A DNA stretch of 64,000 nucleotides from contig JAHEAR010000013.1 of the NCBI GenBank assembly GCA_024642665.1, positions 1-64,000 of the forward strand, read 5' to 3'. The notes below the pieces were generated by a model. That model searched no databases. It was given only the letters and a program-made list of their open reading frames with translations, and was not told where the DNA came from. This DNA is from Bacteroidota bacterium. GTDB lineage: Bacteria; Bacteroidota; Bacteroidia; Chitinophagales; Saprospiraceae. Position numbers and translations under genes: made by a program. Positions 56,806 to 64,000 of the stretch are shown here, one piece after another; position 1 is the stretch's first letter; each line of letters opens with the position of its first letter.

Positions 56806-57489
56806 TTAAACAGAAAAAGAAGCAAGGTTGCTGACAAACATCCAGTTTCCACTAACATCTATATGCCCGCCTTCCGGAAAGACTTTAAGGAATACCCTCT
56901 CCATAAAGGCAAGATTCCTGGATGTATCTGATTCAAAACGATTGAGTCGATTGAAAAGGAGGATGCCGCCGGGATTGAGCATGTCACGCATAGCCAAAAG
57001 TGCCTCTTCTGATTGAAGGGAATCGGGAATCTGGTCGCCGACGAAGACATCGGAACAAATCATATCATATCGTCCATCATGCCATTCAAGAAATGACCCC
57101 GCATCTGCGGTATAGATCTGAACATTAATTTTCTTTGGCGACAGCACGTAGGTATGGGCGAGAAAGGTCACCACTTCATCAATCTCAACTGCCGTAAATT
57201 CTATTTTCTTGTTAAACTTCGAGACCAGCATATCAGGAATACTCCCCATCCCAAGCCCCATAATCAGACAAGACTCAATGGTGTGTTCCTCCCATTTCAG
57301 GCGCTCAAAGCTTTTCCGAAAATTAGAATACAGATCACTGAAGCTATAAATAGCTCCCTCGGTGATCAGCTTATATCTCCCACGATGCAAAACCACTTTG
57401 AGTTGCTCATTATACGGACTGCTCATCTCTGTCACAGGCCATTCAAAAAAATGACTTAGAAATCTAACGATAGGATTGGGTGCAGTCAT
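56806..57489 (-). CDS. Spermidine-synthase-like methyltransferase fold protein
   Basis: This 227-residue protein has a Rossmann core like spermidine synthases. The glycine-rich SAM-type loop is SCLIMGLGMGSIPDMLVSKF, the next strand ends FTAVEIDEVVTFLAHTY, and YDMICSDVFVGDQIPDSL has the acidic site. LNPGGILLFNRLNR follows. The N-terminal strands (YNEQLKVVLHRGRYKLITEG) resemble the beta-strand domain of polyamine synthases. No polyamine genes are adjacent, so the substrate is open. It starts 3 bp after the GlmU-like gene stop, so they are probably cotranscribed. Confidence 0.8.
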   Translation of the reverse strand: MTAPNPIVRFLSHFFEWPVTEMSSPYNEQLKVVLHRGRYKLITEGAIYSFSDLYSNFRKSFERLKWEEHTIESCLIMGLGMGSIPDMLVSKFNKKIEFTAVEIDEVVTFLAHTYVLSPKKINVQIYTADAGSFLEWHDGRYDMICSDVFVGDQIPDSLQSEEALLAMRDMLNPGGILLFNRLNRFESDTSRNLAFMERVFLKVFPEGGHIDVSGNWMFVSNLASFSV

Positions 57490-57492
57490 GGA

Positions 57493-58683
57493 TTAACGAT
57501 ACACCTCGGAATAGGCAAAAACTTTTCGCAGAATGCTATCATCTTCTTCTGTAAAAGGTATATCGCGACGAGCCATCACATGCTTAGCTGTATTGAGGGC
57601 TTCTTCAATTCGATGGGTGACCAATCCTGATGCGCCTCCCCAGGTAAATGAAGGGACAAATTTTGGTGGAATACCACTGCCAAATATATTGGCTCCGACC
57701 CCAACTATGGTGCCTGTGTTAAAAGTACTTTGGATGCCTGACTTGCTGTGATCCCCCATGACGAGGCCCAAAAACTGAATGCCGGTATCCCGCATGCCTT
57801 TTGTATTGTAATCCCACATCCGAACATTGGAGTAATTATTTTTCAAATTGGATACCGTTGTTCCTGCCCCAAGATTACACCATTCACCGATAATAGAATT
57901 TCCAAGAAATCCATCGTGTGCTTTATTGGAATGTCCCATGATCACCACCTCTTTGACTTCGCCGCCAACCTTACAATCGGGACCTATCGCTGTCGGGCCG
58001 TATATCTGCGCACCCATTTTTATAGTACTACCTTCTCCAATCGTCACCGGTCCACGAATAATCGCCCCTTCCATGATGTGGGCATTTTTACCAATATAAA
58101 TTGGTCCGGATTGGGCATTCAGAATCGCGCAACTAACTTGAGCACCTTCTTCTAAAAAAATATTATCTCCGGCGATCACCTGATTATTGGAAGGAAGACT
58201 CTGACTTACTCTTCCTTTCGTCATCAGATTGAAATCATATTCAATGGTGGCGCGGAGGTATAGAAACAGATCCCAGGGATAACTCAGCTGAATAAAAGGA
58301 GTATCCGAAAGTTCAAGACCGGTAATTTCATCAATGGACTCATCCTTAATCAATCGCTCAAATTGTCCTTTGTTCAGACGGGCAGCGATAAGATCTCCCT
58401 CATCCATCAGGGCTTCGTTTGGATCGAGTTGCTCAATCAACTTGACGAGTCGATCGTTCGGCATGATGGCTCCATTGATAACAATATTGTCATCTTCGAG
58501 GTGCATCGGAAATCGTCGACTTAGGTAATCGGATGTGATATAAGAGGCTTTCCCTGCGAGTAATTTCTCCCAACGCTCGCGAATTGTAAAAACACCAGTC
58601 CGCAGTTCAGCGACGGGTCGGGTGTAGCTGAGTGGGAGCATTTGCTCCCTGGATTCGTCATCAAAAAGAATGATGTTGCGCAT
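57493..58683 (-). CDS. GlmU-like nucleotidyltransferase and left-handed beta-helix protein
   Basis: This 396-residue protein has an N-terminal region that resembles a degenerate sugar-nucleotidyltransferase (IILFDDESREQMLPLSYTRP, then LRTGVFTIRERWEKLL). Its C-terminal half is a left-handed beta-helix of hexapeptide repeats (IYIGKNAHIMEGAIIRGPVT, then IGEGSTIKMGAQIYGP), ending with ITHRIEEALNTAKHV-like helices. Bacteroidota encode such GlmU-family proteins, usually considered acetyltransferase or pyrophosphorylase-like. The canonical GlmU pyrophosphorylase signature is not visible at the N-terminus. It is followed by the methyltransferase gene and lies downstream of rpmE2 beyond a terminator. 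Confidence 0.85.
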   Translation of the reverse strand: MRNIILFDDESREQMLPLSYTRPVAELRTGVFTIRERWEKLLAGKASYITSDYLSRRFPMHLEDDNIVINGAIMPNDRLVKLIEQLDPNEALMDEGDLIAARLNKGQFERLIKDESIDEITGLELSDTPFIQLSYPWDLFLYLRATIEYDFNLMTKGRVSQSLPSNNQVIAGDNIFLEEGAQVSCAILNAQSGPIYIGKNAHIMEGAIIRGPVTIGEGSTIKMGAQIYGPTAIGPDCKVGGEVKEVVIMGHSNKAHDGFLGNSIIGEWCNLGAGTTVSNLKNNYSNVRMWDYNTKGMRDTGIQFLGLVMGDHSKSGIQSTFNTGTIVGVGANIFGSGIPPKFVPSFTWGGASGLVTHRIEEALNTAKHVMARRDIPFTEEDDSILRKVFAYSEVYR

Positions 58684-58700
58684 GGTTCTATGAGGTAATG

Positions 58701-58731
58701 AAAAAAGCCCCGAAATTGTTCGGGGCTTTTT
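58701..58731 (-). terminator. Rho-independent terminator of rpmE2
   Basis: The 13-bp arms AAAAAGCCCCGAA (58702-58714) and TTCGGGGCTTTTT (58719-58731) enclose a 4-nt loop. On the minus strand the stem is followed by a T-run, just beyond the rpmE2 stop at 58734. Confidence 0.93.
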
Positions 58732-58733
58732 GC

Positions 58734-59006
58734 TTATTCAGTTTCTTTTTTTGCAAATTTTGTATTGGCAAATTTTTTGTTGAATTTATCGATCCGTCCC
58801 GCCGTATCAATAAACTTCATTTTACCGGTAAAGAACGGGTGTGATTGGCTGGAGATTTCCAGCTTCACTAGCGGATATTCATTGCCATCCTCCCACTTGA
58901 TGGTATCCTTTGTCTGTACGCAGGATTTAGTCAGGAAAGCAAAATCACAGGAAAAATCCTTGAACACAACGTGGCGATAACTGGATGGATGAATTTCTTT
59001 TTTCAT
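58734..59006 (-). CDS. rpmE2: 50S ribosomal protein L31 type B
   Basis: From the Met at 59006 this is 90 residues, the usual size for type B L31. The open frame extends to 59102 but the extra residues include the promoter region. Conserved pieces are [34 protein letters not shown] and [20 protein letters not shown]. The zinc-binding CxxC motif of type A is missing, which is diagnostic for the type B, zinc-independent form often made under low zinc. It has its own promoter and terminator. Confidence 0.95.
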   Translation of the reverse strand: MKKEIHPSSYRHVVFKDFSCDFAFLTKSCVQTKDTIKWEDGNEYPLVKLEISSQSHPFFTGKMKFIDTAGRIDKFNKKFANTKFAKKETE

Positions 59007-59028
59007 GGCACTTTTAAATAATGGACGG

Positions 59029-59059
59029 CAAAGGTAATCTTTTTGGCAATTTTGGCAAA
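59029..59059 (-). promoter_or_regulatory. Bacteroidota promoter of rpmE2 (-33 TTTG, -7 TACCTTTG)
   Basis: On the minus strand TTTG (59059-59056) is followed after 19 nt by TACCTTTG (59036-59029). This matches the TTTG-N19-TAnnTTTG layout, and the -7 box ends 22 bp before the start codon. Confidence 0.7.
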
Positions 59060-59198
59060 ATATTAAACACATATTTATTGAAGCCAGGAGGGTTGCCGGC
59101 AAATGGCAGGATCCATTGTGGTTTTGTAGTGTAAGGCTTCGGACGAATTATAGCCTCCATAGACCATTTTAACTTATAATCACCTGATATTCTATTTG

Positions 59199-59585
59199 TT
59201 ACATATCACTCTCCCCAAATTCCAGGCCGGGAAAAAAGGCATCCATATAATGGCTGATGGTAAAATCTTCGGTCGGCTGGCCAATAATGGCGAGGATATC
59301 AAACCTGATTTCCCATTCATAACCTATCTCCCGCATATATGCCATGGCCGCATCGATGATCAGTCGCTGCTTGCGCTTATCGACCATTTCTTCGGGACGA
59401 CCGTAATGCACATAAGCTCTCATCTTCACTTCCACGAACACAAGGATCCCATTTTCTTTGGCGATGATATCAATTTCAGCTCGTTTGTATCGCCAATTTC
59501 TTTCCAGCAATGTGAAACCATGTGCTTCGAGAAAGGCTGCAGCTTTATCCTCCGCCCAATCACCGTGCTTCTTCTGAAGTCCCAT
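59199..59585 (-). CDS. YraN family (UPF0102) putative nuclease-fold protein
   Basis: From the Met at 59585 (MGLQKKHGDWAEDKAAAFLE) this is 128 residues, matching the usual YraN length. The open frame extends to 59642, so a Met ten residues upstream is also possible. The endonuclease-like core contains LLERNWRYKRAEIDIIAKEN and ILVFVEVKMR, the E-D-EVK pattern of Holliday-junction-resolvase-like folds. The family is widespread and its function is not settled. Confidence 0.9.
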   Translation of the reverse strand: MGLQKKHGDWAEDKAAAFLEAHGFTLLERNWRYKRAEIDIIAKENGILVFVEVKMRAYVHYGRPEEMVDKRKQRLIIDAAMAYMREIGYEWEIRFDILAIIGQPTEDFTISHYMDAFFPGLEFGESDM

Positions 59586-59739
59586 ATCAAAGGTTAAAAT
59601 AAGGGTGTCCGGCATACCAATCAATTTTTTACAAAAAATCAAGCGATGCGGACAGGCTTTTTAATCAGGTATTGTGAAAAATTTCCTTGTTTTACAATGA
59701 TTTAGCATTTTCCCATTACCAGACGAAATATTTGCCCTT

Positions 59740-60729
59740 ATGATGAATGAATTGATAGAGCGATTTATGGATCAGCTCGAAGAAGGTCTTCAAATCGGTC
59801 GCAGTGCCTCCATTCGCCCTGCTTCCCCTGACATCACGCATATCTATGTCGCCGGATTAGGGGGCTCCGGAATCGGCGCTGACTTTGTGGCTTCCTTTAT
59901 TGCCCAGGAATGCAAACTTCCTTTTCTGGTCAGGAAAGGATATTCGGTACCTGCATTTGTTGGTCCAAAGACATTAGCGATTGCAAGTTCGTATAGTGGA
60001 AATACAGAAGAAACTTTGATTTCCTATGCGCAAATGAAAGCACAAGGCGCCCGTCTTTTATGCGTGGCATCAGGAGGTAAAATTATCGAATCCGCCAAAG
60101 CAGATGGGAATGATTTCATCCAGGTACCGGGCAACTGGCCCTCGCCAAGAGCATGCCTTGGCTATTCTGTTGTCGCTCAATTATCGATATTACAACACCT
60201 CGGCTATATCTCTGATCGCTGTCTCAACGAAGTGGAAGGCGCCATAACAATGCTTCGCAACGATGCTGAAGCCATTCGTGCTGAAGCCAAACGAATTGCT
60301 CAAAAACTCCACCATAAGATACCCGTTATCTATATCGAAGATCGAATGGAACCGGTCGCTGTGAGACTCAGACAACAGATCAATGAAAACAGCAAAGCAC
60401 TTTGCTGGCATCATGTCATCCCTGAGATGAATCATAATGAATTGGTGGGATGGACTGAAGAAAATAAAGACCTCGTCGTGCTTTACTTACGCAATGATGA
60501 TGATTTTTCAAGAAACGCTGTGCGTATGGATATCAATAAACAGATCATCGGCCAATATGCCGGAGAGATCATTGATATCTACTCCAAGGGCACGAACTTC
60601 ATTGAGAAATCACTCTATCTGGTACATCTAGGGGATTGGATTTCGTGGGAACTATCCGTTCTTCGAAATGTAGATGCCCTGGAAGTTAATGTAATTGACT
60701 TCCTCAAGGGTGAACTTGCCAAAGTGTGA
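59740..60729 (+). CDS. Bifunctional phosphoglucose/phosphomannose isomerase
   Basis: This 329-residue protein has two SIS modules, the architecture of PgiPmi enzymes that isomerise glucose-6-phosphate and mannose-6-phosphate to fructose-6-phosphate. Typical segments are VAGLGGSGIGADFVASFI, the IASSYSGNTEETLISYAQ phosphosugar loop, and IPEMNHNELVGWTEENKDL. It would feed glycolysis and sugar nucleotide synthesis. It is transcribed alone from a 97-bp spacer before fabG. Confidence 0.9.
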   Translation: MMNELIERFMDQLEEGLQIGRSASIRPASPDITHIYVAGLGGSGIGADFVASFIAQECKLPFLVRKGYSVPAFVGPKTLAIASSYSGNTEETLISYAQMKAQGARLLCVASGGKIIESAKADGNDFIQVPGNWPSPRACLGYSVVAQLSILQHLGYISDRCLNEVEGAITMLRNDAEAIRAEAKRIAQKLHHKIPVIYIEDRMEPVAVRLRQQINENSKALCWHHVIPEMNHNELVGWTEENKDLVVLYLRNDDDFSRNAVRMDINKQIIGQYAGEIIDIYSKGTNFIEKSLYLVHLGDWISWELSVLRNVDALEVNVIDFLKGELAKV

Positions 60730-60789
60730 TTCAAGAGATTTGAGTTAGGTGGATTGGCTGACAAGTCAGGTAAATAGGGTTTTTGTACG

Positions 60790-60797
60790 TACTTTTG
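60790..60797 (+). promoter_or_regulatory. Bacteroidota -7 promoter box of fabG
   Basis: TACTTTTG matches TAnnTTTG and lies 28 bp before the start codon. No clear TTTG at the -33 distance was seen. Confidence 0.45.
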
Positions 60798-60825
60798 CCC
60801 CAATTGTTATTAAACCATTGATCGT

Positions 60826-61572
60826 ATGTCACTATTAGAAGGAAAAGTTGCCATTGTCACCGGCGGCTCCAGAGGAATTGGCAAAGCTATTGTAGATGCT
60901 TTCGCAGCGCAAGGAGCTACCGTGGCTTTCACCTATTTATCATCCAGAGAACGTGCTGAAGGCATTGCTGCGGACTGGAAAGCAAAAGGCAGAAATGTAA
61001 TCGCCTGCTATTCTGATGCAAGTTCCTATGTCCATGCTGAATCCTTAGTGCCTTCGATCAAGGAACAATTCGGAAAAATTGATATCCTGGTCAACAATGC
61101 CGGCATTACCAACGATACGCTATTACTCAGGATGGATGAGGAACAATGGGACAGTGTCATTGAGACTAACCTAAAGTCCGTCTTCAATATGACCAAGCAA
61201 TGTATTAAAGTGATGTTGCGTCAAAAGTCCGGGTCACTCATCCATATGAGTTCTGTCGTTGGTTTATTTGGCAATGCAGGTCAGGCTAACTATGCGGCTT
61301 CAAAAGCAGGTATTGTCGGATTCAGTAAATCGGTGGCCAAAGAAATTGGTTCACGCAATATTCGAAGCAATGTCATTGCCCCCGGATTCATTGAATCAGA
61401 TATGACCAGTTCGCTGGATGACAGCACGAAAAAAACTTTTCTGGCAAATGTCCCGCTGAGCCGATTTGGACAAGCGGATGAAGTAGCACAACTCGCGGTG
61501 TTTCTGGCCTCTGATCAATCGCAATACATTACCGGACAAACCATCAGTATCTGTGGCGGACTAAATACCTGA
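60826..61572 (+). CDS. fabG: 3-oxoacyl-[acyl-carrier-protein] reductase FabG
   Basis: This 248-residue short-chain dehydrogenase reduces 3-oxoacyl-ACP in fatty acid synthesis. The cofactor loop is VTGGSRGIGKAI, the NNAG motif is VNNAGITNDTLLLRM, and the catalytic triad lies in MSSVVGLFGNAGQANYAASK with Ser, Tyr and Lys. NVIAPGFIESDMTSSLDDS and the C-terminal ITGQTISICGGL are FabG-like. The next gene begins 2 bp after its stop. Confidence 0.93.
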   Translation: MSLLEGKVAIVTGGSRGIGKAIVDAFAAQGATVAFTYLSSRERAEGIAADWKAKGRNVIACYSDASSYVHAESLVPSIKEQFGKIDILVNNAGITNDTLLLRMDEEQWDSVIETNLKSVFNMTKQCIKVMLRQKSGSLIHMSSVVGLFGNAGQANYAASKAGIVGFSKSVAKEIGSRNIRSNVIAPGFIESDMTSSLDDSTKKTFLANVPLSRFGQADEVAQLAVFLASDQSQYITGQTISICGGLNT

Positions 61573-61574
61573 TC

Positions 61575-62819
61575 ATGATCAGGTGTGCCATTGCCTTACT
61601 TATTCTTTCGCTGCTTGCTGCCTGCAGTCCCAAGATTACTTCTCGGCTGGCGACTACCGAGGACATCCAAATCATTGCTCCCCGAATGTCTGATGAGAAG
61701 AAAACAAGTCCTTGTTATAGTCCACTTTCTTACGTCGCATATCCTGAATTGATTCGACCTAAATACATCCGAGTCAACTTTCATTTCATGAATTCCTCAG
61801 ATGGTAGCTATAATATGCCTGAAGAAGAAACGGCCACCTACGCAAGAGATTGGATCATGGCGACGAATAGCAATCTGGATAACAACATGAAGATGTTTTT
61901 ACCTCCGGGAAACGAGACTCCTGTCATACCCATTCCCTATCGATATGTCATATCACCAGATCCTGGTGTTCCAGGGGATGATGGTGTTTACTATCATGTT
62001 GATGATGTATTATGTTATGCTGTTAAAACCGGTAGAGAAAGAAACATAAGCGACAAGCGGGTCATTCAAAAATATGCCATTAGAGATGATTCTGTCATGA
62101 ATATATTTTTACAAACACATCAACTTGACAGCATTAAATCCCCTACTTATCGTCCGGATGCTTCGGGCATATCGATAGGTAGTTCAGTAAAAATATTTGG
62201 ACGGTGGCATGAACGGCCCAGTGTATGGAGTATTCGAGGGATTACAAATCATGAATTGGGGCACTCCCTCGGCCTGGCACATACCTGGGGAGGAAATGAT
62301 GGGTGTGATGATACACCAACCCATCCAAACTGCTGGAATAAAACAGACTCCTCGCCCTGCGATACATTGTACTCTAATAACATGATGGATTACAATGCTC
62401 ATATGGGCGCACTGACACCATGTCAAATTGGTAAAATCCTTCTGAACATGTCCAGAATTGGCTCTATTCAGCGTAACATTATTGAGGCACGTTGGTGTAC
62501 ACTGGATACTACTGCAAATATCACTGTATCCGATAGCATGAGACTTGAAGCCGCTTATGATTGTGAGGGAAATATTACCATTGAATCCGGTGGCACACTC
62601 GAAATTGCTTGCAGACTATCCATGCCTGAAGGGGCAACTATTACGATTCGGCCGGGCGGGAAACTCACAGTTTTATCTACCGGATATATCAACAACACGT
62701 GTAATGGAACATGGTCGGGTATAACCCTTGTGCAGGAGGGAAAAAAGAAAGGCACGGTCGAAGTTGTCAATGGCGGTAAAATTGAAAACACCGTTCAACC
62801 ATTGATACTCGAACCATGA
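61575..62819 (+). CDS. Pappalysin-like (M43-type) metalloprotease lipoprotein
   Basis: This 414-residue protein has a lipoprotein signal (LLILSLLAACSP, Cys17). A metzincin zinc site HELGHSLGLAH lies at residues 226-236, and NNMMDYN follows as the Met-turn. The TWGGNDGCDDTP segment after the zinc site is typical of pappalysin-like M43 peptidases. The C-terminal 100 residues form beta-helix-like repeats (ITIESGGTLEIACRLSMPEG, then ITIRPGGKLTVLSTGYIN) that may bind a surface or substrate. No propeptide or T9SS sorting domain is visible, so it is anchored as a lipoprotein. It starts 2 bp after fabG and overlaps the next gene by 4 bp. Confidence 0.88.
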   Translation: MIRCAIALLILSLLAACSPKITSRLATTEDIQIIAPRMSDEKKTSPCYSPLSYVAYPELIRPKYIRVNFHFMNSSDGSYNMPEEETATYARDWIMATNSNLDNNMKMFLPPGNETPVIPIPYRYVISPDPGVPGDDGVYYHVDDVLCYAVKTGRERNISDKRVIQKYAIRDDSVMNIFLQTHQLDSIKSPTYRPDASGISIGSSVKIFGRWHERPSVWSIRGITNHELGHSLGLAHTWGGNDGCDDTPTHPNCWNKTDSSPCDTLYSNNMMDYNAHMGALTPCQIGKILLNMSRIGSIQRNIIEARWCTLDTTANITVSDSMRLEAAYDCEGNITIESGGTLEIACRLSMPEGATITIRPGGKLTVLSTGYINNTCNGTWSGITLVQEGKKKGTVEVVNGGKIENTVQPLILEP

Positions 62820-64000
62820 AGTCAAATAAAATAATCTTTCTCTTATTTCTGGTTATCACACTTGTTTCCTATTTCACAACGATAGGTGCCGGATTTGTAT
62901 ACGATTTCCTGGGTTGGCAAAATGTCTATGACCATGGAAATTTCCTTGACATCATTAACTGCTTCGGGTATAACGGAAATCACCAAATACTACATCTCTT
63001 CTTTTATTCGATCTATTCCGTTTTTCATATTCAAGGATTACCATGGTATTTAATTTTTTGTACCCTGCACGCTTTCAATGGATGGTTGCTATATCTGTGG
63101 CTAACTAAAATCACCGTTCGGTGGAACCTTAAAACACCCTCGTTGCTTAGTCTGCTGATTTGTATTCTATTTCTAGTGCACCCTTATAGTGTTGAGGCTG
63201 TTGTCTGGAAAGTTTGCCTGCACTATTTACTTTCTCTTCTGACCATACTCACCTTGCTGATTATCGTTCCAAAATTTCTTGATACGGGAAGTAAAAAAAT
63301 ACTTCTTTACAGTTTTTTGGTTTACGGGCTGTCCCTCTTTTTACTTGAAATATCTTATATCACGCCTGTCGTAATAAGCCTTTTTATTTTAGTTGATGTT
63401 TTTGCAACGAAAAAGCCTACGCCTGGAAAATATAGATTTTATATCGCCGGGGGCTTTTGGGGGTTGCTCCTTTTGTCATTGCTGCTTAATAAATGGACGC
63501 TGGGTACCTGGGTAGGACATTATGGTGCTGCAACGCATTTAAACATCAATATTATGGGCATGATGTCTAATGAGATTAAATATCTTTTTAAACATCTTCT
63601 GGATGCCAGATATTTTTCTTTTGATGCTAAATATTATCTGTTTGATACTATTTTATCTAACCCTGAACTTGTCTTTTTTATATTAACCTTATTTATTTCC
63701 GGGATGCTGCTATATGCGCTAAAAATCAAAAAAATACCCGGGTATATTCATCTTGCCTTTTGGAGTCTGGCCGCTTCCATGCTCTATGTACTTCCTGTCT
63801 CAAATCTCTTTTTCTTTCACTTACAAATAGGCACCAATGATAGGTTCAGTTACATTCCTTTAGTCTTTCTGTTGGTAACCATATTATCGTTACTTTCAAA
63901 AACTACCAGGTGGATATGGATGCCTGTACTGGTCATGTCAATTTTTCTCCAGGTTTGGTTACAGCAAAAAACAATCAATGAGTGGAAAAACTCTACCGTC
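62816..64000 (+). CDS. Polytopic membrane protein, GT-C/TMTC-like glycosyltransferase (partial)
   Basis: The frame is open from the ATG at 62816 to the window end, giving at least 395 residues, so the gene is cut off. It overlaps the metalloprotease stop by 4 bp (ATGA). About ten membrane segments are visible, the first being IIFLLFLVITLVSYFTTIGA. The segment ILFLVHPYSVEAVVWKVCLH resembles the HPxxVEAVxWV motif of the GT-C family that includes TMTC-type mannosyltransferases, and FVYDFLGWQ is a GT-C-like acidic loop near the N-terminus. The substrate is unknown. Confidence 0.7.
   Translation, partial: MKSNKIIFLLFLVITLVSYFTTIGAGFVYDFLGWQNVYDHGNFLDIINCFGYNGNHQILHLFFYSIYSVFHIQGLPWYLIFCTLHAFNGWLLYLWLTKITVRWNLKTPSLLSLLICILFLVHPYSVEAVVWKVCLHYLLSLLTILTLLIIVPKFLDTGSKKILLYSFLVYGLSLFLLEISYITPVVISLFILVDVFATKKPTPGKYRFYIAGGFWGLLLLSLLLNKWTLGTWVGHYGAATHLNINIMGMMSNEIKYLFKHLLDARYFSFDAKYYLFDTILSNPELVFFILTLFISGMLLYALKIKKIPGYIHLAFWSLAASMLYVLPVSNLFFFHLQIGTNDRFSYIPLVFLLVTILSLLSKTTRWIWMPVLVMSIFLQVWLQQKTINEWKNSTV

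Overview
This window comes from a chromosome of a Bacteroidota bacterium. The evidence is two proteins with type A and one with type B type IX secretion (T9SS) C-terminal sorting domains, many Bacteroidota-type lipoproteins, -7 promoter boxes of the TAnnTTTG type, a short-LID adenylate kinase, a CBS-less arabinose-5-phosphate isomerase, and DUF4159, DUF3467 and PspC family proteins. The moderate GC and long secreted multidomain proteins would suit a Saprospiria-like lineage, but that placement is an inference. I see no phage, insertion sequence or CRISPR array. Most of the window is ordinary chromosomal DNA, with several repeat-rich intergenic islands.

Layout. 1-345: a 39-bp tandem repeat. 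359-3527: a VOC protein, a secreted M28 peptidase with a PDZ domain, a TolB-like propeller lipoprotein and a small membrane protein. 3741-10112: a leftward heavy-metal RND efflux operon (His-rich small protein, adaptor, TolC-like protein, pump). 10989-11274: two tRNA-Leu genes. 11371-14208: rseP, rsmE and DUF4159. 14209-15288: a repeat island around a small pspC gene. 15289-17373: adenine deaminase and DUF3467. 18098-21811: a type B T9SS adhesin-like protein. 21847-24811: a Pycsar-effector-like membrane protein behind ruvB, then icd. 24996-27929: a tightly coupled four-gene operon (DinB-like, NRDE/TANGO2, ATP-grasp, LysE). 28171-32365: a fatty acid desaturase, envelope proteins and a broken outer-membrane barrel gene. 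32362-38942: an alpha/beta hydrolase, PlsC, a coiled-coil protein, the Kdo genes kdsD-kdsA-kdsC, and a GH109-like oxidoreductase. 39366-47137: a MATE pump, a ferredoxin, an ECF sigma factor with a membrane-anchored beta-barrel partner, lipoproteins and an LVIVD protein. 47294-48882: obgE and adk. 49039-56370: two tandem paralogous T9SS type A giants. 56806-62819: a spermidine-synthase-like methyltransferase, a GlmU-like protein, rpmE2, yraN, a phosphoglucose/phosphomannose isomerase, fabG and a pappalysin-like lipoprotein. 62816-64000: the start of a GT-C-like membrane protein that runs off the window.

Functional themes are envelope biogenesis (Kdo for LPS, PlsC, RseP, outer-membrane barrels), metal export, and surface or secreted proteins delivered by T9SS. 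The points most worth following up are: the Pycsar-type effector directly behind ruvB with no visible cyclase; the sigma factor partner that joins an inner-membrane anchor to an outer-membrane-like barrel; the ATP-grasp/LysE operon; the dispersed repeat family that is tandemly amplified at the window start and inverted around pspC; and the doubly frameshifted barrel remnant.
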